64,000 nt of DNA from NCBI RefSeq assembly GCF_009827435.1, contig NZ_WTYM01000058.1, positions 62,001 through 126,000 of the forward strand, read 5' to 3'. The notes beneath the pieces were generated by a model. That model was given only the letters and a program-made list of their open reading frames with translations, was not told where the DNA came from and did no database searches. Both the position numbers and the translations under genes were made by a program. The first letter of the stretch is position 1. Each line of letters opens with the position of its first letter. Below, in pieces: positions 33,250 to 42,923 of this stretch. The stretch comes from Croceibacterium salegens. GTDB lineage: Bacteria > Pseudomonadota > Alphaproteobacteria > Sphingomonadales > Sphingomonadaceae.

Positions 33250-35560
33250 TCTCGTCAACTTCACCCGCGGCAGTCAGCTGCTTGGCCACTTTGGCTTCAT
33301 GTTTGCAGCAGGTCTCAAGGGGCCGCTGATCATTGGCCTACTGGTCGTTCTTGGCCTCACCTGGTGGGAGGTCAGTTCCGCCCTCGACGACTACCAGACC
33401 TACCTCTTGTGGATGCATATCTATGCTTCCGGCTACGCCTTCATGGAGTTCGATCCGGCCAAGCTGGTGAACCTGCGACTGCCCGACGGCAGCGTGATCG
33501 GCTTTCCCGTGGCTGTCGTCACCGACTTCCCCCCGATGCGCGAAGCATGGGCCCTGTTTGCCGGGGCGGTGAAGCATGCGCTGCTGCTCTCCGCTCTCAT
33601 TCTCGCGCCGCTGTTTACGGCCTTCTGGTGGGTCGCCGAACACTTCGGCGAACGCTCCAAGCGCAAGCGCCATGTGCGCGGTGCTTCCCTTGTCACGTTG
33701 GGTGAACTCGAGGCCGATCTTGCGCACCACAACAAGCGCGAACGCGCCCGCGAGTATGGCCGCGAGCTGGGCTGGAAGTGGCGGCTCGCCGGGTCATCCG
33801 CGTTGCAGGATGCAGGGCTCTATTCGCCGGCGCATCTCGCCGGTGTCAGCTGGCCGTGGCGGCGTGAGCAGAGCCACACCATGCTTGTCGGCACCACCGG
33901 CACCGGCAAGACCGTGGCGCTGACAGAGCTGGTCAAGGAGATCCGCGAGAGGAAAGAGCGCGCGGTGATTTTCGATCTCACCGGGGCCTTCATCGAAACC
34001 TTCTACGAGCCCGAGCGCGATGTGATCCTGAACCCGCTCGACGCACGCTGTCCGGCCTGGAGCGTCTTCAATGACTGTTCCTCGCGGGCAGAATTCCATG
34101 CCGCGGCAGAATCGCTCGTGCCGCAGGATGGCGGCGGCGCCGAGCAGTTCTGGGTGCTCGCCGCGCGCACCATGTTCGTCGAGACTTGCCTCAAGCTGGT
34201 TGAGGAAGGTCGCGGAACCAACGAAGCGCTCGCTAGCGACCTGATGAACGCCGATCTCTCCGATCTGCATAAGCTGCTGGAGGACACGATGGCTGGCCCC
34301 ATCACCACGCCAAGCGCCGCCAAGATGGCAGAATCGGTGCGTGCGGTGTTCAACGTGAACGCCAAGGCGATGCAGATGCTGCCGTCCGAAGGCGATCCGT
34401 TCTCGATCCGCAAATGGATCAAGGGCGAGTGCAAGGAAGGCTCCTTGCTGTTCCTCTCCTCGCGCTATGTCGACATGAGCGTGCTCTCGCAGATGCTCAC
34501 GCTCTGGCTTGATACGGCGATCAACACGCTGATGACCGGTCGGCGTACGCGCGACCTCAAGCTGTGGTTCCTGATTGACGAACTGGGTGCGCTTCACCGC
34601 CTCCCCTCGCTCGAGAAAGGCCTACAAACGGCGCGCAATTTCGGGGGCGCGATCGTCACCGGTGTGCATGCCTATGCCAAGCTCAAGGAGGTCTACGGCG
34701 AAAACTTGGCGATGACCCTGTCATCGCTCGCCCGGACCAAGCTGATACTCGCCACCGCTGACCGCGAGACCGCTACCTGGTGCTCCGACATCGTCGGCCA
34801 CCGAGAGGTTCGCGAGATGGAGGAGGGCTATAGCTACGGCTACAACAATGCCCGCGATGCGGTCAGCCTGACGCCCCGGCGACAGGTCGTGCCGCTGCTC
34901 CTGCCCGACGAGTTCATGGGACTGCCGAGCCTCGAAGGTTACATCAAGTTTCCCGACGGATTTGCGGCCGCGCCGGTTGCGCTGACGCCGCGCAACTGGC
35001 CGCGCATCGCCGAGGGATTTGTTGCTCGTGACGCTTCGCGCAAACCACCTCCAGCCGATACCGACGAGCCGGATGAACCTGACGGCAACGGCGGGTCCGG
35101 AGGACGCGATGGCGCATCCGAGGCCGGTGAAGCCGGTGGCAGGGAGCGGGGCGTCAAGGCACGCCCTGCCTCGACCTCACTCGATGATCGCAAGGCGCAG
35201 AAATCGCCAGGGAAAGGGACGCGGCGGTCGGACAGACGGAGCCAGCGCGACAAGAACCCTGCCAGAGTGACAGACCCCGCGAAGGCGAATACGCAAGGAG
35301 ACCCGGACAAGACCGGTTCCTCGGACCGTCCAGCCCAAGGTAGCCTTACGCTCCCCGATCACGCGAGCGACAAGGATCAGTCCATGCCTGCTGACCAGGG
35401 ACCCAAGCGCAGCGATGCGCCCGATCCCGAGGCACAGCAACGATCCGATAGGGACCACAACCAGGGCGACCGACGCTTGCAGGAGGAGCAGCAGCGCGGG
35501 CTCCTTGGCGGTGCAGCGCGCGACCAGTCCGATCACGATCTCGGCGACTTCGAAATGTGA
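33239..35560 (+). CDS. traD: Type IV coupling protein TraD
   Basis: A 773-residue VirD4/TraD-family ATPase that brings the relaxase-DNA complex to the secretion channel. Two N-terminal membrane helices (about 22-40 and 112-130), Walker A GTTGTGKT (about 218-225), Walker B LWFLIDELGALHRLPSLEKG, then QTARNFGGAIVTGVHAY. The last 170 residues are a disordered, charged tail rich in Asp, Arg, Gly and Pro, as in F TraD. The ATG at 33239 overlaps the accessory gene; the longer upstream frame is its shadow. The traI gene begins 45 bp later. Confidence 0.93.
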   Translation: MKTNLVNFTRGSQLLGHFGFMFAAGLKGPLIIGLLVVLGLTWWEVSSALDDYQTYLLWMHIYASGYAFMEFDPAKLVNLRLPDGSVIGFPVAVVTDFPPMREAWALFAGAVKHALLLSALILAPLFTAFWWVAEHFGERSKRKRHVRGASLVTLGELEADLAHHNKRERAREYGRELGWKWRLAGSSALQDAGLYSPAHLAGVSWPWRREQSHTMLVGTTGTGKTVALTELVKEIRERKERAVIFDLTGAFIETFYEPERDVILNPLDARCPAWSVFNDCSSRAEFHAAAESLVPQDGGGAEQFWVLAARTMFVETCLKLVEEGRGTNEALASDLMNADLSDLHKLLEDTMAGPITTPSAAKMAESVRAVFNVNAKAMQMLPSEGDPFSIRKWIKGECKEGSLLFLSSRYVDMSVLSQMLTLWLDTAINTLMTGRRTRDLKLWFLIDELGALHRLPSLEKGLQTARNFGGAIVTGVHAYAKLKEVYGENLAMTLSSLARTKLILATADRETATWCSDIVGHREVREMEEGYSYGYNNARDAVSLTPRRQVVPLLLPDEFMGLPSLEGYIKFPDGFAAAPVALTPRNWPRIAEGFVARDASRKPPPADTDEPDEPDGNGGSGGRDGASEAGEAGGRERGVKARPASTSLDDRKAQKSPGKGTRRSDRRSQRDKNPARVTDPAKANTQGDPDKTGSSDRPAQGSLTLPDHASDKDQSMPADQGPKRSDAPDPEAQQRSDRDHNQGDRRLQEEQQRGLLGGAARDQSDHDLGDFEM

Positions 35561-35605
35561 CCAGTTGAACGTCAGCAGAGGGGGAGAAGGAACAGGAAAT
35601 AGACA

Positions 35606-38515
35606 ATGCTCTCGATGGCCAATGTCCGTTCCCCCTCTGCGGCTGCCAGCTACTTTGCTTCCGATAATTACTACGCCCGCGCCGATGCTGACCGCTCTGG
35701 CCAATGGATCGGCGAGGGAGCGGAGCGCCTTGGCCTTGTTGGGCGCGTTGACGCCAAGCAGTTTGACGCTCTGTTGCGCGGCGAACTGCCCGATGGTGTC
35801 CAGGTCGGCAATCCCGGTCAGGCGCATCGACCGGGCACCGACCTTACCTTCTCGCTCCCCAAGAGCTGGTCGTTGTTGGCCCTGATCGGGAAAGACGAAC
35901 GGATCATTGCCGCCTATCGCGAGGCAGTGATCGAGGCGCTGCAATGGGCCGAAAAGAATGCAGCTGAAACCCGTCTCGTCGAAGGCGGCAAGGTGAAAAC
36001 CGTCGCGACCGGCAATCTTGCGATCGGGCTCTTTCAGCACGACACCAACCGGAACCAGGAACCAAACCTGCACTTTCACGCGGTCGTCGCCAATGTAACG
36101 CAAGGCGAGGATGGCAAGTGGCGCACGCTCAAGAATGACAAGCTCTGGCAGTTCCAGACGCTCCTCAACTCGATCGCCATGGCGCGCTTTCGCACGAGCG
36201 TGGAGAAGCTCGGATACGAGACCGGCCCTGTGCTCAAGCACGGCAATTTTGAGGCGAAAGAGATCTCGCGCGGCGAGGTCATGGCCTTCTCATCGCGCCG
36301 CAAGGAAGTGCTCGAAGCACGCCGGGGCGAGGGGCTTGAGGCAGGCTGGATTGCCGCGCTGGCGACCCGCGCACCCAAGGACAGCGTCGAGGACCGGGGC
36401 GTGCTCGGAAAGCTCTGGTCGGAAACGGCTCAGTCGGTCGGGCTTGACCTGGCGCCCATGGTTACGACGGCGCGGCAGGTCGCTGACAAGCGTGAACGCG
36501 AAGGTTCGTCGCCGACCTCGCTGATCGAGCGGGGGAAGGCGTTACTGGATAAGTTCGCGGTCTATCTGCGGGCCGATCCCGCCGATCCACTGGTCCCGAA
36601 AAGTGTACTCAAGCAGGATCGCGAGACAATCGCTGCGGCCAAGGCGGTGGCGTCTGCCGTGCGGCATCTTTCGCAGCGCGAAGCGGCGTTCGAGCGCACT
36701 GCGCTCTACAAGGCTGCACTCGACTTCGGTTTACCGACCAACATCGCCGCAATCGAGAAGCGCACTGCTGCCCTGGTGGTTGCGGGCCACCTCATCAAGG
36801 GCAAGGGCGAACACAAGGAATGGCTGGCATCACGCGAGGCGGTTGAGATTGAGCAACGCATCCTGGGCGAAGTTGCCAGCGGCAAGGAGACTATCGAACC
36901 CGATCTGTCCGAGAAGGAAGCAGAGACACGCGTGCAGGCGTCGGCCGAGATTGGTCACGGCTTCCGACTGAATGGTGGCCAGGTCGGGGCCGCGCGGCTG
37001 ATCCTCACCGCGCGTGACCGCATTGTTGCGGTCCAGGGTGTTGCCGGGGCAGGCAAGAGCAGCGTCCTCAAACCCGTTGCCGAGGTGCTTCGCGAGGAAG
37101 GGCGAGAGGTCACCGGGCTCGCGATCCAGAACACGCTGGTGCAGATGCTCGAACGCGATACCGGCATACAGTCTCAGACCCTCGCGCGGTTCCTTGGCCG
37201 CTATCGGGAACTGCTCGACAATCCATCACAAGCAGCATTGCTGGCTGACGCCAGAGCAGACCTTCGCGGTCAGGTCCTTGTCCTCGACGAAGCTTCGATG
37301 GTCTCCAACGACGATAAAGAAAAGCTCGTCCGTCTCGCCAATCTTGCCGAGGTGCATCGCCTTGTCTTGATTGGGGATCGCAAGCAATTGGGCGCGGTAG
37401 ATGCTGGCAAGCCCTTTGCCTTGCTTCAGAAGGCCGGTATTGCCCGGGCCGACATGACAACGAACCTGCGCGCACGCGATCCGGTCGTCAGGGATGCGCA
37501 GGCGGCCGCCCAGGCAGGGCACGTTCGCAAGGCCCTTGAGCGCCTGCAGGAGCACACAGTCGAAGCGAAGGGCGATGGCGCCATCGTAGCGGCCGAACGC
37601 TGGCTATCGCTCGGTCCCGAGGATCGCGAAAAGACCGCGATCTATGCTTCTGGCCGCAAGATCCGTTCTGCGGTCAATGAGGCCGTTCAGGCAGGTCTCC
37701 TCGCCAATGGCGAGATTGGTCCGGGCAAATTGCAGCTCGAGGTTCTCGACCGGGTCAATGTCACGCGGGAAGAGCTCCGGCATATGTCTGCCTATCGCAC
37801 CGGCAGGGTGCTTGAGGTCCTCCGAAGAGAAAAGGCGCTCAATCTGAGGCCCGGCCTCTATCGCATCAGGGGATGGGAACGGAAGGGGCGCCAGGTCCTG
37901 CTTGAAGACAAGGACGGCAAGCAGGCAAGGCTCGATCCCTCGCGGATCAAGGTGACCGAGGATCGCGACAATCTCGCCTTGCTCGAACCCCGCAAGCTGG
38001 AGGTGCATGAGGGCGACCGCATTCGCTGGACGCGCAACGACCACCAGCGAGAGTTGTACAACGCGGATCGGGCAAAGGTTTTGGCGATCGAAGGTGGCCG
38101 TGTCACCGTAGAAACCTCGAAGGGGCAGCAGGTCGAGCTGCGCAAGGACAATCCCATGCTCAAGCGGATTGATCTCGCATACGCGCTTAACGCCAATATG
38201 GCGCAGGGCCTAACCTCGGATCGCGGAATTGCGGTGATGGACAGCCGTGAGCGCAATCTGGCGAACCAGAAAACGTTTCTAGTAACCGTGACGCGATTAC
38301 GCGATCATCTGACCTTGGTGGTCGACAATGCCACACGCCTTGGTGGAGCGGTGTCGCGCAACAAGGGAGAGAAGGCCTCGGCGATCGAAGTGACCGAACG
38401 ACTTCGGTCAGCGGCGGAGGTTGGTTCGGGCAAAACAATGCCGAACAAGCCGGAAAGGCGGGTCGAGCAGGAACTGGTCAAGGAACGTAGCCGGTCGCTG
38501 GACCTGGGTTTGTAG
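35606..38515 (+). CDS. traI: MobF relaxase-helicase (TraI/TrwC type)
   Basis: A 969-residue conjugative relaxase. It starts MLSMANVRSPSAAASYF with tyrosines Y16, Y22 and Y23 (DNYYAR), then DLTFSLPKSWS and the histidine triad His145, His156, His158 (NLHFHAVVAN). A RecD/TraI-like helicase follows, with Walker A GVAGAGKSS (about 476-484) and VLDEASMVSN. It nicks oriT, stays bound to the 5' end and unwinds the strand. It is TrwC-sized, far shorter than F TraI (1756 residues). The 143 bp after it up to the convergent membrane gene hold no gene. Confidence 0.94.
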   Translation: MLSMANVRSPSAAASYFASDNYYARADADRSGQWIGEGAERLGLVGRVDAKQFDALLRGELPDGVQVGNPGQAHRPGTDLTFSLPKSWSLLALIGKDERIIAAYREAVIEALQWAEKNAAETRLVEGGKVKTVATGNLAIGLFQHDTNRNQEPNLHFHAVVANVTQGEDGKWRTLKNDKLWQFQTLLNSIAMARFRTSVEKLGYETGPVLKHGNFEAKEISRGEVMAFSSRRKEVLEARRGEGLEAGWIAALATRAPKDSVEDRGVLGKLWSETAQSVGLDLAPMVTTARQVADKREREGSSPTSLIERGKALLDKFAVYLRADPADPLVPKSVLKQDRETIAAAKAVASAVRHLSQREAAFERTALYKAALDFGLPTNIAAIEKRTAALVVAGHLIKGKGEHKEWLASREAVEIEQRILGEVASGKETIEPDLSEKEAETRVQASAEIGHGFRLNGGQVGAARLILTARDRIVAVQGVAGAGKSSVLKPVAEVLREEGREVTGLAIQNTLVQMLERDTGIQSQTLARFLGRYRELLDNPSQAALLADARADLRGQVLVLDEASMVSNDDKEKLVRLANLAEVHRLVLIGDRKQLGAVDAGKPFALLQKAGIARADMTTNLRARDPVVRDAQAAAQAGHVRKALERLQEHTVEAKGDGAIVAAERWLSLGPEDREKTAIYASGRKIRSAVNEAVQAGLLANGEIGPGKLQLEVLDRVNVTREELRHMSAYRTGRVLEVLRREKALNLRPGLYRIRGWERKGRQVLLEDKDGKQARLDPSRIKVTEDRDNLALLEPRKLEVHEGDRIRWTRNDHQRELYNADRAKVLAIEGGRVTVETSKGQQVELRKDNPMLKRIDLAYALNANMAQGLTSDRGIAVMDSRERNLANQKTFLVTVTRLRDHLTLVVDNATRLGGAVSRNKGEKASAIEVTERLRSAAEVGSGKTMPNKPERRVEQELVKERSRSLDLGL

Positions 38516-38659
38516 AGTGTTTTGCATAACCATCAAATCGCCGACTTCCTTCAGTTCGGTCATTCGGCCCCTCGCGAGGCGATCCTATATCCTCCCATTC
38601 AGATAGCCTATCCACCAATTCACATTTCGGCAGCGTTAGCGAGAACTCTTGATCGAACC

Positions 38660-39310
38660 TCAGGCTGAGCTTGCTGCTGCGAGAACGTTCTGCACCATTC
38701 GCAGGCTGTAATTTTTCGATGCAACAACGCAGAGCGCATAGATCACTAACAAGCTTGCACCGTATATAGCACTCTTGACCAATTCCTCAGTCGCCCACCA
38801 AGCCAGCCAAGGAAGGGTTACCGACAACAGCGCCGTGATTGTTCCGATGTCTCGCGCGGCCAAATAGCGACCGTGCGCATCGAGCACCCCAACGTCTTCT
38901 CGGTGGCTACGATAGATGCTGTAGAAGAGTGCATTCTGCTTATCGCCCGCTCGAGGAAATGCTCCGTGCTCTGTTCGCAGTTTACGCATATCGACGTTAG
39001 CGGCGGCGGGACCGATCTTTGAAAATGCGCGCGATCCAGGCAACGGGTCTTTCCAACGCCAATGCATAATTCGGTCGCGCCATATGGGCGGAATGAAGCC
39101 CAGCAGTAGTAGCGAAGCAATCACGATGAGCCCGAGAGCGGCCGTACCCGGCGCGGCAAACGCCTCCAACTGGTTCGTTAATGTGGCTCGGTCTGCGGAC
39201 AGGAGCCCTATTGGCTCTGTCGTTACCCAGACGAAGGCGAGAAAGTGACCGACCATCGCGGCTCTGATCAGCCAGGCATTCTGCTCCTTCAACGATCTGC
39301 CTTCAGCCAT
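38660..39310 (-). CDS. Four-helix membrane protein of the E2-E1-JAB operon
   Basis: A 216-residue membrane protein with hydrophobic segments near residues 15-35, 52-75, 155-175 and 182-200, and a hydrophilic middle (about 80-150) rich in basic residues. It ends VVASKNYSLRMVQNVLAAASSA. I recognise no domain; the layout recalls membrane effectors found at the end of defence operons, but this is inference. The ATG at 39310 overlaps the stop of the E2-E1-JAB gene as TGATG, so translation is coupled. It is the last gene of the operon and could be the killing or sensing unit. Confidence 0.7.
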   Translation of the reverse strand: MAEGRSLKEQNAWLIRAAMVGHFLAFVWVTTEPIGLLSADRATLTNQLEAFAAPGTAALGLIVIASLLLLGFIPPIWRDRIMHWRWKDPLPGSRAFSKIGPAAANVDMRKLRTEHGAFPRAGDKQNALFYSIYRSHREDVGVLDAHGRYLAARDIGTITALLSVTLPWLAWWATEELVKSAIYGASLLVIYALCVVASKNYSLRMVQNVLAAASSA

Positions 39311-41586
39311 CAATCCTGTCCCTTAGTGTGCATGAGAGCATGAAATCGCTTAGGCGTGGCGATGAGTAAGATAGACGGAGGCGTACGCTCTGCCGCCAAC
39401 TCAGCCGCGGTATTCCAGTCAGTCCCGGATGGACCGGTATCCTGAAGGTGACTGTGCCAGGTCCCCACGTCGAATAGCGTCCTTCCACTCGCTTCGTGTC
39501 GTGCCTCAATGGCTGCATGGAGTCCCTGAGTGCCCAGCATAAACAGTGTAGCGCTCCGCGTACTGTCTGGCGGAGCGTCCAGTAAATCTACGACGGTAAC
39601 TGACTTCAGGCGCGCGCTTGTGCAACCGATCATTACCCCTCCCGTTTCGACTGCCGAGTAGGATGCTGCTTCCGCACGAATGCGGTCAGCCACGCGCTTC
39701 GATATTCTAAGCTCCCAGCCATCGGTTCCGGCGATAGTGACGGTCTCAAATGCGGGAACCTGGTACCGGACCCACCTGGTGGCGGGAGTGTCATCGCCCA
39801 TTGTGCCCATCACGATTGTACCGTCTGTTGCAGGCGCCGCCAGCAGTGCATCGATCTCCACTGCAAGGCTAGCGGTCATTGCCGAAAGCCGCGCATCGCT
39901 CATCTTCATTGTCAGTGATCCGCAGCCCTGTCCGATCCGGATCTCTTCAAGTCCTTCGTCCTTATCGAATAGTAATTTGCCTGCTCGCGTGCCACCGATC
40001 GTTGCGTACATTTCGGCCATGAGATCGGCGTGGTTCGGATTGTGCTTCGGTCCGTCGGCCAAAAGGAAAGCTCCACGCCCGCTGCCAAACAACGCGGCTT
40101 CGAAGAGCCGCGGCCGGTAGCGTGGCGTTGCGGCATCGACTAGCGCCTCGCGCACCGACAGCGATGCGGTCGAGTTGATGATCGCGCCAGCATGTTTCGG
40201 TAAGAGCGCCTCGGCTATCTTTGGATCACGCAAGTCACTACCCAGATCGCCCTTGTGCACCTCAGGCCGCAAATTGAACCCCTCAAGCTCCTTGGCAAGT
40301 GCATCGGCCTTGTTTTCGGTGACGTGCGAGGGACCAAGCGCGTGCCGGGCCATATTATGTGGGCGGAGGCTCGATTGATCGCTGACGCACAAGATGTTCT
40401 GTCCGCTACGGGCGGCGTGGAGTGCAAGTTTAGAACCGACGCTTCCGCAACCGAGCATAACGAGGGGTGATTGATCCGGTGAACCAGAGAGCGAGCGCAA
40501 AAGTGGCGCACTGATCGATTGGTAATGCGCGGCAGGCGAAACTGGTTCGTCGTCCCCTTGGGCGAAGAGCGATCTCCGTTCGGGTTCTGCACGAATATCC
40601 ACAACGTAGGGCAAAAGCTCGATGTTTGATTCAGTACCGATAAGGTGGACCGGTCGGCGGGCGCAGAGAACTATGGCAACCGGAATTGGGGCGGGAAGCA
40701 CAAAACCGTCAAAGCTGCGTTCGAGATTGCTCAGGAAGGCATTCAGCCCCCTGGCGCATCCGATCTCCTCGGCTCGGGCGCGAAGCTTGCCTAGTGTTTC
40801 CAAGTCCTCCGGCATGTAGGTCGAATGAACGAATGCGCTGCCGTCAGGATTCTTGTCCGGCCAGATGATCGCGACAACCGTACTTCCCATGCGGATGCCG
40901 CCACGCATAGGGCTCGCGGTGAATGTGTCATCCCCCTCGCTCGTTTTGAGCGGCGTTCGTTCGCCATCGCTCGACATCCACGCCTCTGCGTCGACGCCGA
41001 GCCGCCCGCTAGCATCGCCTCTGCGGTAGTACTTGCTCTTCCAGACGGCCCACCCGCCTTTCCGATCGACGAGAGATCGCGCATTCTCGGCATCTAGCTC
41101 GACTATGTCACGATAGCCGCGCCGCAACATGGGCTCCCACCCTTGGTCGGGATCGATCAGACCGTTGATTGCCGCTTTGCGGAGCCAAACTGCTAGCTGG
41201 TCGACAAGGTGAAACACGCCGTAATCGACGAGCCCGAACTGTAGGAAAAACTCATCCTGATTGCCGTCGATGAGGCACGGGCGCGGTGGCGTCGAGAATG
41301 GCATCAGATGCGGGAAGTGGCGGGGGAAGTCTTCACGCAAATAAAAGCGTGGCGACTGCCACGGCCAACTAGCCGGCAGTTTGAGTACCACTGGCTCGCA
41401 AGTGCGAACGCCACTCGAACTTACGCCATCCGCCTTCATGTCGAGTGGCATTTCTACGTTCATATCGATGCGGACACGTTCGAGCCCGTGTTCTTCTTCG
41501 AGAACTTCGCCGCCCACGCACTGCGAGTGCTGAAGCGCTACCCGCAGAACATGATCGGCAGCGCTGGCCTCATCATCGGCTGCCAT
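39310..41586 (-). CDS. E2-E1-JAB ubiquitin-conjugation-like triple fusion
   Basis: A 758-residue protein joining three activities. N-terminal E2-like region (about 60-150; LPASWPWQSPRFYLREDF, candidate catalytic Cys104 in PRPCLIDG). Then an E1/ThiF adenylation domain from about 375 (VMLGCGSVGSKLALHAARSG; NSTASLSVREAL; candidate catalytic Cys555 in GQGCGS). C-terminal JAB/JAMM protease with Glu647 (VETGGVMIG), His711, His713, Ser720 and Asp723 (WHSHLQDTGPSGTDW). Type II CBASS splits these functions between Cap2 (E2-E1) and Cap3 (JAB). The start is ATG at 41586; GTG at 41625 is the alternative. It overlaps the metallo-beta-lactamase gene by 14 bp. No ubiquitin-like gene is visible. Confidence 0.88.
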   Translation of the reverse strand: MAADDEASAADHVLRVALQHSQCVGGEVLEEEHGLERVRIDMNVEMPLDMKADGVSSSGVRTCEPVVLKLPASWPWQSPRFYLREDFPRHFPHLMPFSTPPRPCLIDGNQDEFFLQFGLVDYGVFHLVDQLAVWLRKAAINGLIDPDQGWEPMLRRGYRDIVELDAENARSLVDRKGGWAVWKSKYYRRGDASGRLGVDAEAWMSSDGERTPLKTSEGDDTFTASPMRGGIRMGSTVVAIIWPDKNPDGSAFVHSTYMPEDLETLGKLRARAEEIGCARGLNAFLSNLERSFDGFVLPAPIPVAIVLCARRPVHLIGTESNIELLPYVVDIRAEPERRSLFAQGDDEPVSPAAHYQSISAPLLRSLSGSPDQSPLVMLGCGSVGSKLALHAARSGQNILCVSDQSSLRPHNMARHALGPSHVTENKADALAKELEGFNLRPEVHKGDLGSDLRDPKIAEALLPKHAGAIINSTASLSVREALVDAATPRYRPRLFEAALFGSGRGAFLLADGPKHNPNHADLMAEMYATIGGTRAGKLLFDKDEGLEEIRIGQGCGSLTMKMSDARLSAMTASLAVEIDALLAAPATDGTIVMGTMGDDTPATRWVRYQVPAFETVTIAGTDGWELRISKRVADRIRAEAASYSAVETGGVMIGCTSARLKSVTVVDLLDAPPDSTRSATLFMLGTQGLHAAIEARHEASGRTLFDVGTWHSHLQDTGPSGTDWNTAAELAAERTPPSILLIATPKRFHALMHTKGQD

Positions 41587-42760
41587 CGGCGCGTCCGTGA
41601 GCGCGAGCCTGGCTCGCGGTGGCACCTATGCCCATCGCTGCCGCGGCGGCCTTGGCGGCGCTCTTCACTGTCTTTGTGATTCCGCTGGCAGTGATCTCGT
41701 ACTCGAGCGAGCGTTCCTCATCTTCCCAGACATCGGCGACGCAGATGAACCGATCATTTTTGCCGTCAACGATGGCGATGTATTCGCGCTTGGCGCGATC
41801 GCAGGGCGGGTCCGAGTCGTTGGGATCGATCTTCTTCGAACTCGCTACCACGATAGCGCCCTTGCGGATTTGTCCGAGCGCGTTGCGTGCCGCCTCGCAG
41901 ACCTTCGCGTCCTCGCCCATTTCGGACCAGCTGTCGTAGCTGAGGCTGTGCCAAGAGCAATGATGGGGAGCCTGCAGGATATCGTAGTTGAGCCAGTCGG
42001 CATTGTTGTCGCTCAGATCGTCCCAAAGCCGCTCCCAGATCGCCACCTCGGCATCGCCACCGGAGAGGAAGCGGCACTTGTCAAGGATTCCGCCGCCACG
42101 GATCGAGAACCGGATAATGACCGACGAGCAGTTCTTGGTGAGCAATTCCTCGGTGTCTTCGTCGTCCCCTTTGGGGAGCGGGGCAAGCAGTCGGCCCTCA
42201 AACGCGCTGGAGCTATTTTCGTTGAGCTTGGTGACCGTCTCGTTTGTCTTCACGACGATCTCGAGGATATCATCGGTCTTGCCGTCCTCGTCCTCCCCCA
42301 TGATCTGAATGCGGTCGCCTTCGTCCGCTGTAGTGCCGTTCTCGCGGAACAGCGCGACGCGGCGTCGTGCCTCCTTCGCCCACGCTTTCGCGTCTGGGCA
42401 GAGCGTGTGGCTCTTACTTGCTCTGCGAAAAATCACGGGGGACGACCACATCTCGTGGATGAGGATCTTGTCATCATCCTTGCTCCAGTCCTCGGGTGGA
42501 CCAAGGTGGAAGTGAGTCTCGAGCCCAGTAATGTGGTCCTTGTCAGGGTGGCTGAGCAAGAACCCGTCCACATATAGTCGGCCCTCGGTGTCCCGGTTCA
42601 GCCGCTCGCGCAGATCGGCCATGACGTCCGGTGTGTCGTCGCCATCGTTGTCAGCGGCCTTGCGCACGTGAAGGTCGATCAAGAGCTTTTGATCGTTATC
42701 CAGCGTCACCAAGGTCATGTCGCCGTTGCCGACGGGGAAAAACACGATTGAAGCAGTCAT
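41573..42760 (-). CDS. Metallo-beta-lactamase-fold protein (ComEC C-terminal-like)
   Basis: A 395-residue metallo-beta-lactamase-fold hydrolase. The zinc site HxDxDH is seen as His71-Pro-Asp73-Lys-Asp75-His76 (LLSHPDKDHITGL), with later ligands in FLSGGDAEVAIW and LQAPHHCSWHSL. The closest type is the nuclease-like domain of ComEC/Rec2; a cytosolic hydrolase or nuclease is likely as there is no signal or membrane segment. The C-terminus is Ala-rich and disordered. It is the first gene of the operon, reading away from the WYL regulator, and such domains are known neighbours of bacterial E1/E2/JAB genes. Confidence 0.85.
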   Translation of the reverse strand: MTASIVFFPVGNGDMTLVTLDNDQKLLIDLHVRKAADNDGDDTPDVMADLRERLNRDTEGRLYVDGFLLSHPDKDHITGLETHFHLGPPEDWSKDDDKILIHEMWSSPVIFRRASKSHTLCPDAKAWAKEARRRVALFRENGTTADEGDRIQIMGEDEDGKTDDILEIVVKTNETVTKLNENSSSAFEGRLLAPLPKGDDEDTEELLTKNCSSVIIRFSIRGGGILDKCRFLSGGDAEVAIWERLWDDLSDNNADWLNYDILQAPHHCSWHSLSYDSWSEMGEDAKVCEAARNALGQIRKGAIVVASSKKIDPNDSDPPCDRAKREYIAIVDGKNDRFICVADVWEDEERSLEYEITASGITKTVKSAAKAAAAAMGIGATASQARAHGRADGSR

Positions 42761-42879
42761 CTTCTAACCTTCCGTTGCGCCCAGCGATGGTCCATTCGCG
42801 GCAGAAGGATCGCTTTCCGCCTGTCAATCGAGCACGCTCCAGCGTAGCAAGGGTGTGGACCGATGAGTCGCGGGACTAT

Positions 42880-42902
42880 ATGGGTATCGTGACTTTACCC
42901 GT
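42880..42902. promoter_or_regulatory. Palindrome between the WYL and MBL genes, possible operator
   Basis: ATGGGTA (42880-42886) faces TACCCGT (42896-42902) with a 9-base spacer and one mismatch, 22 bp before the WYL start codon in the 163-bp divergent promoter region. CapW/BrxR-type WYL proteins bind such palindromes near their own promoters, so this is a candidate autoregulatory site. Confidence 0.4.
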
Positions 42903-42923
42903 CAAGTTTCGCAAGGGGTTAAA

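Noticed and set aside
41240-41252. A fourth copy of the TGTAGGAAAA motif
   Set aside because: It lies inside the E2-E1-JAB coding region and encodes conserved-looking residues, so it is probably chance.
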